A stretch of DNA of 64,000 nt from Novosphingobium sp. FSW06-99 (GCF_001519065.1 NZ_KQ954252.1:248001-312000), one strand, 5' to 3'; positions 35,057 through 45,630 are shown, counted from the stretch's first letter. Made by a program: numbers and translations. The notes: generated by a model from the sequence alone, not told the origin.

Positions 35057-35554
35057 TCAGGCCGCAGCGTCGAGCGGCAGCATCGGCGCCAGTTCGCTCC
35101 CGGTCAGCACCCCGGCAATATCGAGCAACAGCACGAAGCCGTCGCTGCGCCGCATCACCGAACGGATATATTCGGCCTGCCACTGGCCGCCGAAATCGGG
35201 GATGGATTCGATCGCGGTCCCGGAAAAACCTGTGACATCCAGCACTTTGTCGACCACCAGGCCCAGTACAAGGGTGCCTCCGTCGCGCCCGCTGCCGGGC
35301 AGGTCGACCACCAGGATGCGGGTGGTCTCATCGGCGGCGATTTCCGCCATGCCCAGCCGCAATCGCAGATCGATGATCGGAACCGACTGGCCGCGCACGT
35401 CGGTCAGGCCTTTGAGCCATTCGGGTGCGCCAGGCATGTGAAACGCCTCGCGGTGGTCGAGGATTTCGCGGACCATGTTGACCGGCAGGGCAAAGAATTC
35501 GGCGCCAAGCCGAAACACCACGGCCTGGATTTCGAGCGGCAGTGCATCGGACAT
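35057..35554 (-). CDS. cheW: CheW coupling protein (first copy)
   Basis: A 165-residue CheW-like adaptor that bridges receptors and CheA. The protein is one CheW domain (VVFRLGAEFFALPVNMVREIL, GLTDVRGQSVPIIDLRLRLGM, TRILVVDLPGSGRDGGTLVLGLVVDKV) ending in VLLLDIAGVLTGSEL. It begins two bases after the stop of the first MCP gene in transcription order. A second copy lies at 37280-37783, so each MCP gene is followed by its own CheW. Confidence 0.93.
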   Translation of the reverse strand: MSDALPLEIQAVVFRLGAEFFALPVNMVREILDHREAFHMPGAPEWLKGLTDVRGQSVPIIDLRLRLGMAEIAADETTRILVVDLPGSGRDGGTLVLGLVVDKVLDVTGFSGTAIESIPDFGGQWQAEYIRSVMRRSDGFVLLLDIAGVLTGSELAPMLPLDAAA

Positions 35555-35556
35555 GG

Positions 35557-37254
35557 TCAGGCCACCTTGCTGAAGGCGGCGTCCTCGGCATCTGGGCCGC
35601 CGCTGCTGAGATCGAGTGCAAAGCCGGTCAGGCGCGCCTTCTGGTCGCCGATCGATCCGCTGCGCGGTGCCTTTGGCGAGGCGGCCTTGCGCGGTGCCTT
35701 GGTGCGGGCTGCTGTGGCACGCGGCGCCGGTGCCTGGATGCGGGGTGCCTGGGGCGGCGTGGTGGCACCAAGCCGGAAATAGGATATCCCCTGTTGCAGT
35801 TCCTCGGCCTTGGTCGACAACTCGGACGAGGTGGCGGCGATCTGCTCGGATGCGGCGGAATTCTGCTGGGTAACGCTGTCGAGCTGCTGGATCGCCTGGT
35901 TGATCTGCGAGGTGCCGACATCCTGTTCGCGACACGCCGCGCTGATTTCCGACACCAGTTCGGCGGTGCGGCGGATATCGGGCACCAGCCGGGTCAACAT
36001 GTCGCCAGCTTCCGCGGCGGCGGTTACCGTGCTGGACGAGACCGAGCTGATTTCGGCGGCGGCGGACTGGCTGCGTTCGGCCAGTTTGCGCACTTCGCTG
36101 GCGACCACCGCAAAGCCTTTGCCATGTTCGCCCGCGCGGGCCGCCTCGACTGCGGCGTTGAGCGCCAGCAGGTCGGTCTGGCGCGCGATTTCCTGCACGA
36201 TGCCGATCTTTTCGGCGATCGTGCGCATCGCGACGACGGCCTTTTGCACGGCCACGCCGCTGGTTTCGGCATCCTTGGCCGACTGGCGCGCGATCTTTTC
36301 GGTCTGCGCCGCGTTGTCGGCGTTCTGCTTCACGTTGGCGGCCATTTCCTCGATCGAGGCAGAGGCCTCCTCGGTGCTCGCGGCCTGTTCGCTGGCGCCT
36401 TGCGACACTTGTTCGGAGGTCGACGACAACTGCTGGCTGCCGGCCGCGACATCCTGCGCGACCAGCGTGGTGGTGCCGAGCACCTCGCGCAGGCGGGCGA
36501 TCATGGTGTTGAGCTCGCCGATCAGGTCGGAAATCTCGTCATTGCCGGCATAGCTGGCATCGCGGGTCAGATCGCCGCTGGCAACGGCCTCGACGGCGGT
36601 GGTGGCCGCTGACAGGCCCTTTGACACCGTGCTGCGGACCCACAGCGCCCCGCCTGCGGCGATCACCAGCGCCAGCGCCGAAACCGCGATCAGCATCGAG
36701 CGCGCACTGGCGAATTCGTCACCCGATTCGGTGACCGCCTGCTTCATCGCCTGATCCTGCAGCTTGACCAGTTGGTCGATCGATCCGGCAATACCGTTGA
36801 CCAGATCGCGCGACCGGGTGGTGGTCAGCTTGGCGGCATCGGCGGTGCGGTGTGCGGCGACCAGTTGGCGAACCTGGTCGTTGACCTGGGTATAGTCGTT
36901 CCATTTCTGCTGCACTTCCAGCCACAGCGGTTTGCCCTGTTCGCTGGCCAGCGTGATCCCTTTGGTCAGGGTCGCCTGCACTTCTTCGCGCGCCGCCATC
37001 ATGCGGGTTTCATTGGCCTGGACTTCTGCATCGGTGGTGTCGAGCACCGCGTTCTTTTCCATGCGCACCACGGTCGCGACCTGGCCATCGACGGTCTGCG
37101 CCAGCGCGAGCCGCTGGACCGGACCATCGATCACCGCCGACAGGTTGGCGTTGAGGCTGCTCATCCGGCTGACCCCGGTGATCGCCACCGCCAGCAGCAG
37201 GACGATGATGATGGAAAACGACGCAACTATCTTGAGACTGATCGTGGGGCGCAT
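35557..37254 (-). CDS. methyl-accepting chemotaxis protein with 4-helix-bundle ligand domain
   Basis: A 565-residue receptor. It has an N-terminal membrane helix (about 9-30), a periplasmic helical domain to about 185 (4HB_MCP type: [26 protein letters not shown]), a second membrane helix, HAMP (about 210-262) and a long signalling coiled coil with [21 protein letters not shown]. The start ([10 protein letters not shown]) is the ATG at 37254. From the HAMP exit to near the C-terminus it is almost identical to the MCP at 37786-39606, including long stretches at nucleotide level. A Pro/Ala/Lys-rich tail ends the protein. Confidence 0.92.
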   Translation of the reverse strand: MRPTISLKIVASFSIIIVLLLAVAITGVSRMSSLNANLSAVIDGPVQRLALAQTVDGQVATVVRMEKNAVLDTTDAEVQANETRMMAAREEVQATLTKGITLASEQGKPLWLEVQQKWNDYTQVNDQVRQLVAAHRTADAAKLTTTRSRDLVNGIAGSIDQLVKLQDQAMKQAVTESGDEFASARSMLIAVSALALVIAAGGALWVRSTVSKGLSAATTAVEAVASGDLTRDASYAGNDEISDLIGELNTMIARLREVLGTTTLVAQDVAAGSQQLSSTSEQVSQGASEQAASTEEASASIEEMAANVKQNADNAAQTEKIARQSAKDAETSGVAVQKAVVAMRTIAEKIGIVQEIARQTDLLALNAAVEAARAGEHGKGFAVVASEVRKLAERSQSAAAEISSVSSSTVTAAAEAGDMLTRLVPDIRRTAELVSEISAACREQDVGTSQINQAIQQLDSVTQQNSAASEQIAATSSELSTKAEELQQGISYFRLGATTPPQAPRIQAPAPRATAARTKAPRKAASPKAPRSGSIGDQKARLTGFALDLSSGGPDAEDAAFSKVA

Positions 37255-37279
37255 GGATCGGTTCCTTGAATGAACGGTG

Positions 37280-37783
37280 TCAGGCTGCGGCGGCGGTTTC
37301 GCCCGCGCGCCCGGCAATCTGGTCGAAAATCATCACGAGATCGGGGATCAGCACGACATCGCCGCCGCGCCGCACCAGCGCGCGCAGCAACCCGCGCGGC
37401 CAGCGCACGCCGAGCGCGGGCGGCGGTTCGGCGTCGGCCTGGCGCAAGGTGGTCACTTCGTTGACCCGGTCGGTGCCGATCGCCAGGTGCAGCGTTTCGC
37501 CACCCAGTTCGAGTTCGAGCACGACCACTCGCGCATCGGCCGACAGCGTGTCACGCTGTAGACCGAAGGCGACGTGCAGATTGGCGAGCGGGATCACCGC
37601 GCCGCGAAAATTGATCACCGATGCGACCAGCGGATGCGCGCCATGAACCATGGTTTCGGGCAGGGGGTCTAGGATTTCGCGGACCAGCCCGGCTTCGATC
37701 GCCAGCGTTTCGCCGTGCACGTCGAACGTCAGCACTTCGAGCGTGCCATCCTCGGCCCAGCCGATTGTCGTGTTGTCTGCCAT
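37280..37783 (-). CDS. cheW: CheW coupling protein (second copy)
   Basis: A 167-residue CheW-domain protein ([67 protein letters not shown]). Its similarity to the first CheW is only moderate, unlike the near identity of the two adjacent MCPs, so they are unlikely to be a recent tandem copy. The ATG at 37783 has AGGTGG upstream; a TTG six bases earlier is in frame. It ends in a Gly/Ala tail. Confidence 0.92.
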   Translation of the reverse strand: MADNTTIGWAEDGTLEVLTFDVHGETLAIEAGLVREILDPLPETMVHGAHPLVASVINFRGAVIPLANLHVAFGLQRDTLSADARVVVLELELGGETLHLAIGTDRVNEVTTLRQADAEPPPALGVRWPRGLLRALVRRGGDVVLIPDLVMIFDQIAGRAGETAAAA

Positions 37784-37785
37784 GG

Positions 37786-39606
37786 TCAAGCCACCTTGCC
37801 AAATTCGGAGTCCTCGGAATCGGGACCGCCTGTCGAAAGATCGAGGGCAAACCCGCTCAACCGCGCACGCTGATCGCCGATCGATCCGGCCGTCCGCGCC
37901 GGGGTCACCTTGCGCGCGGGTTTGCCCCGGGGCGGAGCCTTGGCGGTCGGCACGGCTCTGGCCTCCGGCGCCTGTGTGCGTGCGGCGACGCGTATGCCGT
38001 GATCGAGCCGGAAATAGGCGATCCCTTGTTGCAGTTCCTCGGCCTTGGCCGACAACTCGGCTGAAGTGGCTGCGATCTGTTCGGATGCGGCGGAATTCTG
38101 CTGGGTCACGCTGTCAAGCTGCTGGATCGCCTGGTTGATCTGCGAGGTGCCGACATCCTGTTCGCGACACGCCGCGCTGATTTCCGACACCAGTTCAGCG
38201 GTGCGGCGGATATCGGGCACCAGCCGGGTCAACATGTCGCCAGCTTCCGCGGCGGCGGTTACCGTGCTGGATGACACGGCGCTGATTTCGGCAGCGGCGG
38301 ACTGGCTGCGTTCGGCCAGTTTGCGCACTTCGCTGGCGACCACTGCAAAGCCTTTGCCATGTTCGCCCGCGCGGGCCGCTTCGACTGCGGCATTGAGCGC
38401 CAGCAGGTCGGTCTGGCGCGCGATTTCCTGCACGATACCGATCTTTTCGGCGATCGTGCGCATCGCGACGACGGCCTTTTGCACGGCCACGCCGCTGGTT
38501 TCGGCATCCTTGGCCGACTGGCGCGCGATCTTTTCGGTCTGCGCCGCGTTGTCGGCGTTCTGCTTCACGTTGGCAGCCATCTGCTCGATCGCGGCAGAGG
38601 CTTCCTCGGTGCTCGCGGCCTGTTCGCTGGCGCCTTGCGACACTTGTTCGGAAGTCGACGACAATTGCTGGCTGCCGGCCGCGACATCCTGCGCAACTTG
38701 CGAAGTGGTGCCCAGCACGTTGCGCAGACGACCGATCATCGCGGCCATGGCATGGCCCAGCTTGTCCTGCGCCGACAATGGCGTGCTGGTCACGGTCAGA
38801 TCGCCTTCGGCAATCGCCACCGCCACGCCAGCCGATTGCGACAGGTTTTCGGCCATCGCGTTGACCTGACCGATCAGGTCGGCAATCTCGTCGTTGGTGC
38901 TGACCGCGATACGGGTGTCGACATCGCCCAGCGCCATTGACCCGATGGCCTCGCCGACACGGGCGATCCCGCGCGAAACCTGCCTGGAAATCCATACCGC
39001 GCCGCTGATTGCCGCCACAATCGCTGCCGCGGCAATCGCCAGCAGCAGCATGCGGGCATCGACATATGTCTGATTGGCCAGCGCGGCGGCGTCCTTCAAC
39101 CGCTGTTCCTGCAGCACGACAAGCTGATCGAGCGTACTGTCGATTGCGTTGGCCAGATCCCGCGAGCGTGTCCGGCTCACTTCGGCTGCTTCATCCGACC
39201 GGTCGGCCATGGCCAGCTTGCGCACTTCGTCGCTGGTCTGGATATAATCATTCCACTTTTGCAGCGCCTGCTGCCACATCGGGCGACCTTCTTCGGACGT
39301 GCGGGCAAGTCCCTGGTTAAGCAAATTCTGCATCGTGTCGCGCGCGGCCAACAGCTTGGTATCGACATCCTTTCGATCTGCCGGACTGGTCGCGAGCACC
39401 TCGTTTTTTTCAAGACGCACGACGGCGGACAGCCGTTCTTCCAACTTTTCGTCGTAGTTGAGGCGGCGGACGGGACCATCGATGAGGTTGTTGATAGTGT
39501 CGTCCAGTATGCCCATGCGGCTGACGGCGAACCCTGCAACCACGAGCAACAGGACAATGATGGCCGCAAATGTCCCGGCGAGCTTCAGCCTGATGGTCGG
39601 CCGCAT
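37786..39606 (-). CDS. methyl-accepting chemotaxis protein, second of a near-duplicate pair
   Basis: A 606-residue receptor. It has an N-terminal membrane helix, a periplasmic helical domain ([48 protein letters not shown]), a second helix near residue 190, a HAMP-like region with an extra repeat ([13 protein letters not shown] followed by [15 protein letters not shown]) and the signalling domain. The ATG at 39606 follows AGGAG. The sensor halves of the two MCPs differ clearly while the signalling halves are almost the same. It lies 23 bp after the cheA stop in transcription order. Confidence 0.92.
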   Translation of the reverse strand: MRPTIRLKLAGTFAAIIVLLLVVAGFAVSRMGILDDTINNLIDGPVRRLNYDEKLEERLSAVVRLEKNEVLATSPADRKDVDTKLLAARDTMQNLLNQGLARTSEEGRPMWQQALQKWNDYIQTSDEVRKLAMADRSDEAAEVSRTRSRDLANAIDSTLDQLVVLQEQRLKDAAALANQTYVDARMLLLAIAAAAIVAAISGAVWISRQVSRGIARVGEAIGSMALGDVDTRIAVSTNDEIADLIGQVNAMAENLSQSAGVAVAIAEGDLTVTSTPLSAQDKLGHAMAAMIGRLRNVLGTTSQVAQDVAAGSQQLSSTSEQVSQGASEQAASTEEASAAIEQMAANVKQNADNAAQTEKIARQSAKDAETSGVAVQKAVVAMRTIAEKIGIVQEIARQTDLLALNAAVEAARAGEHGKGFAVVASEVRKLAERSQSAAAEISAVSSSTVTAAAEAGDMLTRLVPDIRRTAELVSEISAACREQDVGTSQINQAIQQLDSVTQQNSAASEQIAATSAELSAKAEELQQGIAYFRLDHGIRVAARTQAPEARAVPTAKAPPRGKPARKVTPARTAGSIGDQRARLSGFALDLSTGGPDSEDSEFGKVA

Positions 39607-39629
39607 GATCAAACTCCTAGAAAGATGGT

Positions 39630-41570
39630 TCAGCCGACCGCGCGCAGCCGGTCTTCCCGACCGCCCGCAGCGGCGAGCAGATGTCCGATGTCGAGGATAA
39701 GCGCGACTGTGCCGTCGCCCAGGATGGTGGCGCCGGCAAAGGCGGCGGCGCCTTTCTGCAAGGGCGACATCGATTTGATCACGGTCTGGTGGCTGCCGAT
39801 GATCTGGTCGACCACCAGCCCTACGCGCGACGAACCGCTGGCCACCACCACGATTTTCTGGAACGGGTCGGCCGGTTCGCTGACCGCGAACAAGTCGCGC
39901 AGCCGCACAAACGGCACCAGCCGCTCGCGCAGCGTGATCAGGCTGCGGCCCTGCGACCGGGTATCGTCGGCGGTGCTCAGTTCAAGGCATTCCTCGACCG
40001 CCGCCAGGGGCAGCACGTACCGGCCCGAACCGACGCGCACCAGCAGCCCCTCGATGATCGCCAGCGTCAGCGGAATGCGCAGCGAGATCGTGCTGCCGTG
40101 TCCCGGCTGGCTGGCAATCTCGATCGTGCCGCGCAGGGCTTCGATGGTGCGCTTGACCACGTCCATGCCGACGCCCCGGCCCGACAGGCTGGTAACTTTG
40201 GTGGCGGTTGAAAAACCGGGGTGAAAGATGAACTGGATCAGGTCGTGATCGGGGATCGGCGCGCCGGGTTCGATCAAGCCGTTGGCCTCGGCACGGGCGC
40301 GCACGCGGTCGATATCGATGCCCCGGCCATCGTCGGTGATGGTGATCACCACCTGGCCGCCCGACTGGCACGCGGCCAGACGCACCGTGCCGGTGGGCGA
40401 TTTGCCCGCCGCGCGCCGCGCCTCGGCATCTTCCAGCCCGTGGTCGCAACTGTTGCGCACCAGATGGACCAGCGGATCGAACAGGCGTTCGACCACTGTC
40501 TTGTCAACTTCGGTGCCTTCGCCTTCGATTTCCAGATTGATGTCCTTGCCCGTCTCGCCCGCCAGATCGTGGACCAGGCGGCGGAACCGGCCGAACAGTT
40601 GCGCCACCGGCACCATGCGCAAGACCATCATGGTCGTGCGCAATTCGCCCGACAGGCGTTCGATTTCCTCGGATACCGAGCGCAGCGCGATGTTTTCGTT
40701 GCTGCTGGCGATCTGCGACAGGCGGCTTTGCGCGATCACCAGTTCGCCCACCCGGTTCATCACCGCGTCGAGCCGGTCGGCCGGGACGCGCACGGTTTCC
40801 ACAGGCGCAGTGCGGGTCTGTTCGGTGCGCGGATCGGGATCGGGCTCGCCGTGGTCGGCGCTGGCCTGCGGGGCCGCGTCGGCAGGTTCCAGCGCGGTCA
40901 GTTCCAGTTCCATGTCGTCGAGCACGAACAGGAACACATCCTCGATCGCTTCCCTGCTGACCGCGCCGGTCAGCGTGATATCCCAGCCGATATGGCAATG
41001 GGCGGGATCGAGATCGGGCAGCGGCGGGATCGCATCGAGCAGCGCGGTAACCTGGCAGGGGCCCAACTCGGCAAGTTCGGCCAGCAGCGCCAGCGGATTG
41101 ATCCCGCGCGCCATGGCATCGGGGGCAATGCGGAACCGCAGATGCCAGCCACCGCCGGCAGGCTGGGGCACCGGCGCCGTCTCGCCTTTGGGCGCACCGG
41201 TGGCCTTGGCCATTTCGGTTTCGAGCTGGGCCAGGAGTGTTGCCCCGGCGTCGTCCTTCGCCTCGCCATGCAACAGGCGACGCATATGGTCGCACGCCGC
41301 CAGAATCACCGACACCAGAGGGCCGGTCGCGGGCACCTGACCCTTGCGCACCTGATCGAACGCGGTTTCGCAATGGTGGGTAAAATTGGCCAGCGCATCA
41401 AAGCCGAACATCGCGCCCGACCCCTTGACGGTGTGCAGCCCGCGAAACACCGCGTTGATCACCGCCATGTCGTCGAGCCGCTCGTTCAGATCGAGCAGCG
41501 CGCTTTCCACCGCATCGAGCACATCGGAAGCTTCGACCAGAAAGGCGGCAATCGGATCATCACTGCTCAT
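39630..41570 (-). CDS. cheA: chemotaxis histidine kinase CheA
   Basis: Histidine kinase of the chemotaxis system, 646 residues. The P1 domain has phospho-acceptor His46 in [12 protein letters not shown] middle region (about 140-235) may be the CheY/CheB-binding P2. The dimerisation helices include [17 protein letters not shown], and the ATPase domain has [19 protein letters not shown] and [11 protein letters not shown] CheW-like P5 domain ends the protein. The start overlaps the cheY stop (ATGA). All kinase boxes are intact. Confidence 0.96.
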   Translation of the reverse strand: MSSDDPIAAFLVEASDVLDAVESALLDLNERLDDMAVINAVFRGLHTVKGSGAMFGFDALANFTHHCETAFDQVRKGQVPATGPLVSVILAACDHMRRLLHGEAKDDAGATLLAQLETEMAKATGAPKGETAPVPQPAGGGWHLRFRIAPDAMARGINPLALLAELAELGPCQVTALLDAIPPLPDLDPAHCHIGWDITLTGAVSREAIEDVFLFVLDDMELELTALEPADAAPQASADHGEPDPDPRTEQTRTAPVETVRVPADRLDAVMNRVGELVIAQSRLSQIASSNENIALRSVSEEIERLSGELRTTMMVLRMVPVAQLFGRFRRLVHDLAGETGKDINLEIEGEGTEVDKTVVERLFDPLVHLVRNSCDHGLEDAEARRAAGKSPTGTVRLAACQSGGQVVITITDDGRGIDIDRVRARAEANGLIEPGAPIPDHDLIQFIFHPGFSTATKVTSLSGRGVGMDVVKRTIEALRGTIEIASQPGHGSTISLRIPLTLAIIEGLLVRVGSGRYVLPLAAVEECLELSTADDTRSQGRSLITLRERLVPFVRLRDLFAVSEPADPFQKIVVVASGSSRVGLVVDQIIGSHQTVIKSMSPLQKGAAAFAGATILGDGTVALILDIGHLLAAAGGREDRLRAVG

Positions 41571-41935
41571 CGACCCAGCACCTTCTTGGCTACGCGCACG
41601 ATCTGGTCGGGCTGAAATGGCTTGACCAGCCAGCCGGTCGCCCCGGCGGCCTTGGCCTGCGCCTTGACCCCGTCATCGCTTTCGGTGGTGACAAAGATCA
41701 CCGGAATACCTGCGCAGCCGGGCAGGCGGCGCAATTCGCGGATCATCGTCAGCCCGTCCATGCGCGGCATGTTGAGATCGGTGACGACCATGTCGAACCG
41801 TCCGGCGCCCAGCTTGGCCAGTCCTTCGGCGCCATCTCCGGCCTCGGTCACGGTGTAGCCCGCGCCCGACAGGGCGATGCGGATCGCCATGCGCACGCTG
41901 GCGCTGTCGTCGACGGTCAAAATCGATGCAGTCAT
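41567..41935 (-). CDS. cheY: CheY-type response regulator
   Basis: A 122-residue single receiver domain: acidic pair Asp9/Asp10 in TVDDSASVR, phospho-acceptor Asp53 in VTDLNMPRMDG, conserved Thr in FVTTES and Lys in WLVKPF. It carries no output domain. It overlaps the STAS gene before it and cheA after it by four bases each, so the three are translationally coupled. It probably carries the signal from CheA to the flagellar motor. Confidence 0.94.
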   Translation of the reverse strand: MTASILTVDDSASVRMAIRIALSGAGYTVTEAGDGAEGLAKLGAGRFDMVVTDLNMPRMDGLTMIRELRRLPGCAGIPVIFVTTESDDGVKAQAKAAGATGWLVKPFQPDQIVRVAKKVLGR

Positions 41936-42228
41936 GGTTGATCGGCTCCATGGGTCCAGAATGGAATCGAGGTGTCGTCGCCAATGCCGGCCCGCGCGAG
42001 CACGTCGCGCACCGCTACGGGGGCGGGCGCAGCCAGGCGAAGCTGTGCGCCAACCGCGTCCGCGTGGCGCCGGGCGGATTCGATGATCTGGACAAAGCCG
42101 AGATCGGCGGACGTGATCCCGCCGATATCGAGCACGGTGGTTGTGCCGGGTGTAATTGAATCGAGCAATTCGCGCTGTAAATCGCCGCCGTTACGCAGAT
42201 CCTGGTCGCCGCAGAGTGTCAGTGTCAT
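41932..42228 (-). CDS. STAS-domain protein at the head of the chemotaxis operon
   Basis: A 98-residue single STAS domain (MTLTLCGDQDLRNGGDL, then TVLDIGGITSADLGFVQIIESARRHA). The position after DIGG, often a phosphorylatable Ser in anti-sigma-factor antagonists, reads ITSADLGF and still holds Ser. ATG at 42228 is chosen since GAGG lies nine bases upstream; an ATG at 42255 is very close to its own AGGA. It is first of ten genes and probably fine-tunes or scaffolds the receptor system. No kinase or phosphatase partner is adjacent. Confidence 0.83.
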   Translation of the reverse strand: MTLTLCGDQDLRNGGDLQRELLDSITPGTTTVLDIGGITSADLGFVQIIESARRHADAVGAQLRLAAPAPVAVRDVLARAGIGDDTSIPFWTHGADQP

Positions 42229-42305
42229 GCCCGGATACCTCGTGTGTCCGGACATTCCTTAAGGCGGCACGACTTAATTCAGACCATGCCCATAGTTCTG
42301 GAATG

Positions 42306-43562
42306 CTACGTATCGGGCGCAAGTGTGCGGCGGCGCGGCGCCAGTGTTTCACGCTGTGTCAGCCAGATCAGCGCGGCGAGCGAAAAGGCCACGGCCGCGC
42401 TCGACATGGCGGTGGCCATGCCGGCGCTTTCGGCGATGCGCGCGGTAATCAGCGGCGCGAAAAAGCTGATCAGGCGGCCCCAGTTGAAAATCGACGCGGC
42501 GGTCGATTGCAGATGTGGGGGATAGAGTTCGGCCATCCACGCGCCCCAGATCACACTGGAACACAATGTCGCGCCATAGACCAGGCCCAGCAGTTTCAGC
42601 ACCAGCACATCCGATGGCACCAGCAGATATCCGGCGATGGCGAGGGCGGCGATGAAAAACCCGATCGCGTTGAACCGGCGGCCAAACCGGTCTGCCGCCC
42701 AGCCCCAGAAAAACCCGCCCGCGATATTGCCGGTGAATTGCCAGGCGACCAGTTGCCCGGCCAGCGCCGCCGACAAGTGGCGTTCGCCGGTCAGATACGT
42801 GGTCAGCCAGCCGCTGAAGGCGGCATAGCCAAAGAAATTGAGCCCGGTCATCGCCGCCAGCGCCAGCGTCTGGCGGCGCACGGCGGGGGCAAACAGTTCG
42901 CTGATCGGCAGCGCGGCGCCCTTGCGCCGCACCAGATCGATCGCCGACCCGGCCGGGATCAGCGCATAGCCCGCCATCGCCAGCACCAGCGGCGGAATGC
43001 CGCCGCCCCACAGCAGCACGCGCCAGTTGCCCGGCCCGACCTGGCCCATGGCAAAGCCCAGCGCGACGATCGCCAGGCTGAAACAGGCGTTGAGCAGGCT
43101 GGCCAGCCGCCCGCGCACGCCGGGCCCGAACAAGTTGACATAGATGCCCACCCCGACCGGAAAGCTGGCGCCGGTAAACAGCCCCAGCGCAAACCGTTGT
43201 GCCAGCAATTCGGGATAGGAGGCGACCCAGGCCCCGGCGATCAGCATCGCGCCATAGCCCGCCACCAGCAACGGAAACATCCGCCGCCGCCCGAACCGGT
43301 CGGCCAGTTGCCCGATCACCACTGCGCCGATCAGCGCGCCCGCGCCTTGCGCCGAATAGGCCGATCCCGCCGCCACCAGCGACAGATCGAGCGAGGCGCG
43401 GATGAACGGACGCAGCACGTCGACCGTGTTCCACGCCCAGCCATAGAGAAATTCGCACACCATCAGCAGTGCAAAGATTGCCACCTGCCGCACCAGCCCC
43501 GGCCGGGGCGGGGCAGATGCGACGGCGTGGCGGGGCAGGGGTTCGCTGATGGCGGTGGTCAT
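42306..43562 (-). CDS. MFS transporter, aromatic acid/sugar-acid carrier-like
   Basis: Twelve-helix carrier of 418 residues. The loop between helices 2 and 3 has the MFS A-motif (GQLADRFGRRRMFPL) and the second half repeats it as WGWAADRFGRRFNAIGF, a pattern of the AAHS/4-hydroxybenzoate and sialate/metabolite carriers. It lies five bases after the tandem SnoaL gene in an operon with an alpha/beta hydrolase, whose promoter region carries the TTGCATTCGAATGCAA palindrome. It is probably the inner-membrane entry route for the unknown substrate of that regulon. Confidence 0.87.
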   Translation of the reverse strand: MTTAISEPLPRHAVASAPPRPGLVRQVAIFALLMVCEFLYGWAWNTVDVLRPFIRASLDLSLVAAGSAYSAQGAGALIGAVVIGQLADRFGRRRMFPLLVAGYGAMLIAGAWVASYPELLAQRFALGLFTGASFPVGVGIYVNLFGPGVRGRLASLLNACFSLAIVALGFAMGQVGPGNWRVLLWGGGIPPLVLAMAGYALIPAGSAIDLVRRKGAALPISELFAPAVRRQTLALAAMTGLNFFGYAAFSGWLTTYLTGERHLSAALAGQLVAWQFTGNIAGGFFWGWAADRFGRRFNAIGFFIAALAIAGYLLVPSDVLVLKLLGLVYGATLCSSVIWGAWMAELYPPHLQSTAASIFNWGRLISFFAPLITARIAESAGMATAMSSAAVAFSLAALIWLTQRETLAPRRRTLAPDT

Positions 43563-43567
43563 CGCGA

Positions 43568-44698
43568 TCAGGCCGCGGCCTGGATCGCGGCGAGCTTCAA
43601 CTGCACCAGCATCGAAAATTCGTCATAGACCGCCCATTCGTCGATGATCTTGCCATCGCGCACGTGGAAATGGGTGACGCCCATCACCGACAGATGGTGC
43701 CCGGTCGGCACGCCGAGCGAGCCATAGCCCAGGTGATGGCCATCGATCAGCCAGCGCACGGCATATTTCACGCCGCCTTCTTCGCTGTCGACCGAACAGA
43801 TGTGTTGCGGCACGAACGCGGCATCGGGGATCATCGCCACCAGCTTGATGGTCTGCTGCAACACGGCGGCCACGCCATAGAGTTCGCGCATAAGCGGCCC
43901 GTGCCACTGGCAATTGGCGGCATAGATATCGCTGATCGTGCCGAACATGCGCTGGTTATAGATGCGGTGCAGCCAGCGCAGCAGCTCTGCCTCGCCCTCG
44001 GTATGGGCGATCGACAGGTCGGCGGCGCTTTCGGGCGGATATTGGCCGAGCAGGCGGCGGTTTTCCGACAAATCGAGCACGGTTTCACCCGAATCGAATT
44101 TCCGTTGCGCCAACGCCTGCGCAAAGACGTGCGGATCGAGGCCGACCTGGACCAGCGGTCCCATGTTGTCGCGCACGATCCATTCCTTGTAGATGCGGTT
44201 TTCCAGGATCATGCAATCGGCCACGGTGCGCGTGCAGAACGTGCGCCCGGTCGGTTTGCCCCAACTGCCAAATTCGGTGTGGCGCCCCAGACCATGCGTC
44301 ATGTGGCTGGTGTAGAACCCGTTTACGTCATCGCCGTTCCAGATCACCTGTTGCGCCATGCCGCGCCGGTCGGGAAATTCGGCCAGTCGCTGGATGGTGT
44401 CGCGAATGTGGGTTTCGCGATCATACATCGTGCCCAGTGTGGTGTAGGCCACGCAATTGTGCGTGTAATGGGTATAGATCAGCCCGACATCGCGTTCGTC
44501 CCAGATACGGTGGGTGCAACGGATGATGTAATCGACGATATCGGTGTAGCAATCGTCAAACCCGCGCATCGATTGCACGCGCGCGCGGTTTTCGGGCACC
44601 AATTGGGTGAAATCGCGGCGCTCGACTTGCAGGACGCGGCCATTGTCGACCGCCACGGGAGCAGCGGCGGGTTTTTTGGGGGAAGGGCTGTCAGTCAC
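43568..44698 (-). CDS. tandem SnoaL/NTF2-like domain protein of unknown function
   Basis: A 376-residue cytoplasmic protein that appears to hold two NTF2-like (SnoaL) domains, about 45-190 and 225-370. Both show the family pattern of a helix pair, an acidic or tyrosine-lined cavity (IYTHYTHNCVAYTTLG; MFGTISDIYAANCQWHG) and a closing sheet (VTHFHVRDGKIIDEWAVYDEFSML). SnoaL-like proteins act as cyclases, isomerases, lyases or dehydratases. Two-domain forms of this length are seen in several proteobacteria as uncharacterised ester-cyclase-like proteins. GTG start overlaps the hydrolase stop (GTGA), with GGAGG upstream. Catalytic role is unknown. Confidence 0.78.
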   Translation of the reverse strand: MTDSPSPKKPAAAPVAVDNGRVLQVERRDFTQLVPENRARVQSMRGFDDCYTDIVDYIIRCTHRIWDERDVGLIYTHYTHNCVAYTTLGTMYDRETHIRDTIQRLAEFPDRRGMAQQVIWNGDDVNGFYTSHMTHGLGRHTEFGSWGKPTGRTFCTRTVADCMILENRIYKEWIVRDNMGPLVQVGLDPHVFAQALAQRKFDSGETVLDLSENRRLLGQYPPESAADLSIAHTEGEAELLRWLHRIYNQRMFGTISDIYAANCQWHGPLMRELYGVAAVLQQTIKLVAMIPDAAFVPQHICSVDSEEGGVKYAVRWLIDGHHLGYGSLGVPTGHHLSVMGVTHFHVRDGKIIDEWAVYDEFSMLVQLKLAAIQAAA

Positions 44699-45462
44699 GA
44701 AACCTCCATGGGTGAAGAGCGCTCAATCGGGGTGTGGCCGGTGGTAAGCCAGTCGCCAAGCGCAGTCGCGCAGGCGTCGGGTGCTTCCAGCGGCAGAAAA
44801 TGTCCGGCCTCGGCGATCATCCGCAAGGTTGCGCAAGGCAAGCCCCCGGCCAGTTCCTGTTGCAACAAGGGCGGCGCGATCGCATCGCGCGCGCCGCCCA
44901 GCACGAGCGCAGGCATCGCCATCGACGCCAGCCGCGCGCGTTTGTCGTTGCGGGTCAGCGCCAGTTCGGTCTGTTGGCGCAGTGTGTCGGGCGGCGCGGC
45001 GCGGGCCATGGCGATGATCGATGCGCGCAAGGCCGCATCGTTGAGCCGCGACGGGGCAACCGAACGCGGCCACAGCACATTGCCGACCAGATCTTCGGGC
45101 GCCAGATCGGCGATCGCGCGGCGCATCGGGCAATCCGCCGCCGGGACAGCACGCGCATTGCCCGCAATCAGCACCAAGGCGGCAACCCGCTCCGGCGCGC
45201 GGGCGGCGATATGCAGCGCAACGATCGCACCGAGCGAAAATCCCACCGCGATGAACCGGGGCGGCGCCTCGGCCAGAATGGCGCCGGCCTGGCTGTGGAC
45301 ATTGTCATACCCGGTCATCGTGCCATGGTGCACGGTGCGCCCGGCCATCGCCGGGCCGCCGTTGAGCGCGGCCAGCATTGGTGCAAACACCCGTGCATCG
45401 CACAAAGTGCCGGGCAGCATCAGCAGGGGTGCGGCGCGATCGATCGCCACGGGCGCAGGCAT
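44695..45462 (-). CDS. alpha/beta-fold hydrolase
   Basis: A 255-residue serine hydrolase. The nucleophile elbow is GFSLGAIVAL (Ser at about 92), the oxyanion region LLMLPGTLCDARVF replaces the usual HG motif, and the catalytic His lies in EAGHFLPLEAPD. An acid residue is likely in LGGARDAIAPP. The ATG at 45462 is preceded by GGGGAGA. It is first in an operon with the SnoaL and MFS genes and is controlled from the divergent region holding the palindrome at 45564. It could hydrolyse an ester or lactone intermediate. Confidence 0.88.
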   Translation of the reverse strand: MPAPVAIDRAAPLLMLPGTLCDARVFAPMLAALNGGPAMAGRTVHHGTMTGYDNVHSQAGAILAEAPPRFIAVGFSLGAIVALHIAARAPERVAALVLIAGNARAVPAADCPMRRAIADLAPEDLVGNVLWPRSVAPSRLNDAALRASIIAMARAAPPDTLRQQTELALTRNDKRARLASMAMPALVLGGARDAIAPPLLQQELAGGLPCATLRMIAEAGHFLPLEAPDACATALGDWLTTGHTPIERSSPMEVS

Positions 45463-45563
45463 GCAGTCTCCCCACAGGCCCTGGTGCGGCCTGCATCTTG
45501 AAAATTTTGTAGCACGGCACGCGCCTTGCGGCTTGCGCTGCGACGGGCAATGGCTTAGCACAA

Positions 45564-45579
45564 TTGCATTCGAATGCAA
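45564..45579. promoter_or_regulatory. LacI-type operator, perfect 16-bp palindrome (site A)
   Basis: TTGCATTCGAATGCAA lies in the 168-bp divergent region between the hydrolase operon and the bicupin gene. The identical 16-mer is found at 56572-56587, and half-conserved forms at 48069 and 49399. The odd-even symmetry and CG centre are typical of LacI operators. The likely regulator is encoded at 48194-49246. Confidence 0.8.
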
Positions 45580-45630
45580 GAGGCGCGCTGGCCCTGTCTC
45601 GACACAGCCGGGCGGTGTTGCCCCCCAACC

